Shown here piece after piece: positions 8,455 through 11,743 of a DNA stretch of 11,743 nt (its first letter is position 1; each line of letters opens with the position of its first letter). The position numbers and the translations under genes were made by a program. The DNA is taken from contig JAPEVC010000450.1 of the NCBI GenBank assembly GCA_027946555.1, forward strand, positions 1 to 11,743, written 5' to 3'. The notes under the pieces are model-generated. The model was not told the DNA's origin. It was given only the letters and a program-made list of their open reading frames with translations, and ran no database searches. Source of the stretch: Gnomoniopsis sp. IMI 355080 (Eukaryota; Ascomycota; Sordariomycetes; Diaporthales; Gnomoniaceae).

Positions 8455-9090
8455 CTATGCGCGATGCAGACGTACGGGGTAGCCAGAATATGTGCTCAGA
8501 AGCGCAGACAGACGGTGAGTGAGGTTGGATCTGGAGGTGTGGATGGGCAAAATGGGGCAATTGTTCGTCGTTGTTCGCCAGAAGCTGCATGAAAGCGGAG
8601 CCCGGGAAAGGTAAAAGTCGCGTGGGTCCAGGACTGACGAACATCGGACGCAGAGAAGACGCATAGACCCAGATCCATCGTTCGGCTGCAGCGGTCCAGA
8701 GATTTCCCACTGGGCTTGTGGGTGGCTTGATCGCATGGTGAGCCCGGTGAGTGGGGTACTTTCGGACTGTGCTGGTGGCAGAAGCACACGCCATGCACGA
8801 CGGTGAAGGACGTCAGCGAAGGAGGCGTGGGGTGTGGCATGGGCGTGGTACATATGGCGTTTTGGGCAACATGTGGGCGATTGCGGTGAAGAGCAAGAGC
8901 TGGGAACAGCCCGCGAGGCAGCACCTAGCTTGCAAGCCATGCTCCGCGGAGTTCCGCACCGGTGAGAGTCAATATTGACGTGATGGCTGATGATGAGTGA
9001 TGATGACATCCAGCTGGTGGCATCATCGTCCATCTCCACCGCAGGGACAGACATGAAGGCGGCGGCACCATCGCTACTGCTTTTAGTCAT
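8455..9090 (-). CDS. Unrecognised open reading frame, doubtful gene
   Basis: A 211-residue frame whose ATG has an excellent context (TTTTCCACC-ATG-A). The first 45 or so codons look coding-like (MTKSSSDGAAAF..., acidic EMDDDATSW segment). The rest is rich in Ser, His, Cys and Arg, with no domain, signal peptide or membrane segment that I recognise. A second minus-strand frame of 202 codons overlaps it at 8186-8794, a sign that stop-poor GC-rich sequence may explain both. It may be a chance frame, the first exon of a gene with unseen introns, or a small lineage-specific gene. No splice donor that would rescue the later part was found. Confidence 0.15.
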   Translation of the reverse strand: MTKSSSDGAAAFMSVPAVEMDDDATSWMSSSLIISHHVNIDSHRCGTPRSMACKLGAASRAVPSSCSSPQSPTCCPKRHMYHAHATPHASFADVLHRRAWRVLLPPAQSESTPLTGLTMRSSHPQAQWEISGPLQPNDGSGSMRLLCVRCSSVLDPRDFYLSRAPLSCSFWRTTTNNCPILPIHTSRSNLTHRLSALLSTYSGYPVRLHRA

Positions 9091-10752
9091 GGTGGAAAAC
9101 GATGCTCTTTTGGCGATGCGGCATGTGTCATGGTACAGTACGATGGTACATCATAGTAGTAGCTGCAATAGAGTGTGCAAGGATTGTTGGTCGATTGGTG
9201 GTGAAGGTTGAAATTGCAACAGACCGCCGACAGGCCGCCCTGGCGGTTAGGACTGGTCGCCATTTGCTCCGAAGACTTAGTCAGCACCACATGTACATAG
9301 TACCTGATACCTTGCCAAAGTACCGTTGGACTGCATCGTACCTGCGTACCTATCTGGGCACTGTATCGACCACCTACTGCTGTAATAATACTCGCTGCTC
9401 GTGTTGCAAACTTGAACAAATGTTAAAATGAGCTCAATTTGACATGACATGCCAGGGACCCAAGAGCAGGGGAACTTCAACTTGCATCACGTATCAAAAC
9501 TCATGTAGCGCCTCTGAAAGGGAGGAACAGATGAATCTTGAGCACATTTCATCTCTCTAGATCACAAAATTCACAAAATCACAACCTTTCCGACCTTGAC
9601 TGGCCACAAGACTGGACAGACGATGTTACCTCGTTTACCATCTCGGGATCGCGTGTCACGGTCCGGTACTGATCCGAGTACGACCAGTCTCATCTCTCTG
9701 CCCGTGTACACTGTCTGACTGTAACTAGAAATGTGACTATGCAATGATATAGACTATGTACAGTAGATTTCCTATACAGTAAAGAACACAGTCCACAGCT
9801 CACAGCTTACATACTTGCTGCTACATAGTAGTAGGGCTGGCAAAACTATTTCCCAATGGCCTCATTGAAGTCAAGGCATCGTGGTCGCTGTTCCCATTTA
9901 GGTAGTTTAAGTCATCGCAACAATGTGCTGCTGACTGCCAAATTAGAGCTTGGCAGTGATCGGTCCACAAGAGCAAGCTGTCGCGACTCGTCGGTCGTCG
10001 CCACCGCTGCAAGATGACAGTCCTCAACTCTCGCCAGAAGGCTGCCACGTAGCAGCCTCACTTTTTTTTTTTTTTAGGCGACTACTAAGTATGTGCTATG
10101 TAAGAAAGCCAGCTCAGTTCAGTCGCAGCGCAGTGGCACTAGCAGCTTGCATTACCCATAGCAGAAGTCTATTCGATGGCCGCCCGGCCTTTGCAACCCA
10201 ACGTGGTAGTGGATGGGCAGGATGGGCAGATGGGGTCAAAGCTCCTGCATCCACAGATGCATCCCAGACTTGCCGACCATCCCAGCGGCTTGGATCCGGT
10301 CTCCAAAACAAGCATCTCTCCAGTCGCAGCGCCAGGTCGGGCAGGGCCCTCTTCATGGACCGCCCTTGCTTTTTCTCGACACGCCGCTGATGAGTAACGG
10401 ATGACTGGATCGCGGTTCTCACCGCGCCCCCGGCGCGCAATGACAGGTCCAAGTACCCCTGGCAGTGTATCGCCAGCGCCAATCTCTTCGACCATGCCCG
10501 CCATGCCACGGCTTCACCTCCGTTCTCCGCGCTTCAAGGTCATGGAGGACGGGGGATCAATGACCTGCAGAACAGACATGCGACCCGCCCGCTTGCCCGC
10601 TTGCTGCTGACCAATTGTCATGTTTCATGCCGGCTTCTACCGTTGCCGAGCCCCGGAATGCACGTCTGGCAGTTGAGAAAAAAAAAAAAAAGGCCTGCCC
10701 ATACGTACGCACAGTACCTAAAACGCACGCAGTGCTACCTGGGGGGCAGCTA

Positions 10753-10770
10753 GGTAGGCAGGCAGGTAGG
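10753..10770 (+). repeat. Tetranucleotide tract GGTA/GGCA
   Basis: An imperfect tandem run of about 4.5 units, GGTAGGCAGGCAGGTAGG, followed by TACC. A short microsatellite of the GGTA class often seen between genes of filamentous ascomycetes. No function is implied. Confidence 0.6.
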
Positions 10771-11144
10771 TACCGGTATGCAAGGGCTGTCCCGCCGTGA
10801 AAATCCGCCGACCGTCTGCGGCCGAAAACGCGACCCAGAATGGGGATCTTTTTTTCAAATACTTCCCAAGACTCATCTCAATTGCCATTGCATGCATTTG
10901 TCCCCCAGCGGTCGGCATGGCCCATCCGTCGGGGTCGTCCGCCTGCCGTGGGCACTCGATAATAAAATGGCAGCTTCTGCCGAGACACAGTCTCATATCG
11001 TGATCAGCGACTGCTTACTTATTAGCCTAATACTGCGCGTACTGTCATAGCTAGAGATGACCGGGGCGTCGCGTGGCCGGGGGCCCTAAAAGCGTGTCTC
11101 CACTTGTAACTTGCTTGTACTCCGTACTGGCGCAGGCCTCAGGC

Positions 11145-11156
11145 CAATATATAGTG
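11145..11156 (+). promoter_or_regulatory. CCAAT box joined to a TATA-like element
   Basis: CCAATATATAG combines a CCAAT pentamer with TATATAG within 12 bases on the plus strand, and it is also near TACTCCGTACT. It could be part of a promoter, but no start codon in good context or coding frame follows in the window, so the call is weak. Confidence 0.2.
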
Positions 11157-11743
11157 GTCTCGTTGCGGAGATTGCATTCAACAGTTACCAGGCTGCCAGG
11201 GCAGCCAGGCGGCCCAGGGCAGCAGAGCTGGGCAGCAAGGGCTACTCAAGCTGGCCAAGCTGGCCACGCCCAACAAGCGAGATCTGCAGCCGGCTAAGAT
11301 TGCGCCAGCTTGTGGTCTCGACACACCGAAAGAAAAAAGTCACCGGACAACTCCACAACAAACGGAACTTTGACAAACATGTCGACCGTGCGGCATAGAG
11401 CATATAGCTAGTAGTACGTCTCGTCAGGGATACCTATGTCGTCGGATGTTGACATGAATACTCGGGGGGACCGGGACGGCCACTTGGAACTCGCGATCTG
11501 CAACTGTCCGGCCATAGCTGTGAATGGAGCTGTGCAGGTAGAACATGCCAGTCCCTGCTCACGAACATGCTGCGGGCCGTCCCCTCACGGTGTTTGCTAG
11601 CCGAGAGCACTTCTTTGATACTGGGGTGTCTAGAGCCGGGAGATACCAGCAACTTCCTTGGTACTGTACATTTCGTGCTCGTGGGCAAAAAACTGCTGAA
11701 CCAGACAGCTCCCTCCCCCCCACCACAAGCTTCCATGAAACCC

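Larger units (their letters stand above)
9091..11743. other. Gene-free region to the right edge
   Basis: No convincing gene. Frames up to 146 codons occur on both strands around 9950-10610 in conflicting registers and without recognisable domains. The region holds GTAC-rich patches (about 9120-9160 and 9290-9350), a T14 run (10062-10075), an A14 run (10678-10691), a GGTA/GGCA tract (10753-10770), TACTCCGTACT (about 11118-11128), a CCAAT-TATATAG cluster (about 11145-11156), and a Gly/Ala-biased patch of CCAGG/GGCAG words at 11185-11270. It reads as ordinary fungal intergenic DNA. Confidence 0.4.

Noticed and set aside
9950..10610. Frames of 131-146 codons on both strands
   Set aside because: They cross a T14 run, conflict with each other and have no recognisable domain.
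10062..10691. T14 and A14 runs 600 bp apart as possible ends of an inserted element
   Set aside because: The flanks share no homology beyond the homopolymers and no target-site duplication was seen.
11734..11743. ATG near the right edge as the start of a plus-strand gene
   Set aside because: The context is poor (T at -3), only ten bases remain, and the preceding 300 nt are not ATG-depleted as the left leader is.

Overview
This looks like nuclear DNA from a filamentous ascomycete (Pezizomycotina). A Sordariomycete is plausible but unproven. The reasons are one long uninterrupted reading frame for a fungal-type bZIP transcription factor full of Pro/Ser/Gln, large gene-poor flanks, no operon-like packing or Shine-Dalgarno sites, and short GTAC-rich motifs (such as TACTCCGTACT near 11120 and a GGTA/GGCA tract near 10755) of a kind often seen between genes in these fungi. 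No prokaryotic, viral, CRISPR or defence-system gene was recognised.

Layout. At the left edge (1-54) the minus strand holds the first 18 codons of a gene that runs out of the window. It starts at an ATG in excellent fungal context (TTCAAAATGTC). It is preceded by a pyrimidine-rich leader (about 55-750) that has a single upstream ATG on the transcript strand, against 14 ATGs on the opposite strand of 55-660. That one ATG opens a 9-codon uORF (482-511). The leader also contains an imperfect direct duplication (about 157-293 and 320-470). From about 750 to 3170 there is no convincing gene. This stretch holds the likely promoter of the left gene, including a perfect TCACGTGA box at 1763, and the 3' flank of the next gene.

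The one complete gene lies on the minus strand at 3171-5012. It is a single-exon 613-residue bZIP regulator with its basic region and zipper at residues about 352-415, long disordered flanks, and a C-terminal Gln/His tract. Its start is uncertain. The in-frame open region continues 330 nt upstream without any ATG, and an out-of-frame uORF (4900-5058) overlaps the proposed start. Either the message is translationally regulated or a first exon has been missed.

From about 5350 to the right end (6.4 kb) there is the bZIP promoter and then intergenic-looking DNA with scattered palindromes, homopolymers and GTAC-rich patches. One unrecognised open frame (8455-9090, minus) has a good start context but no recognisable protein features. 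Both credible genes are transcribed leftwards. Nothing in the sequence shows that they act together, beyond the fact that both seem to have regulated leaders.
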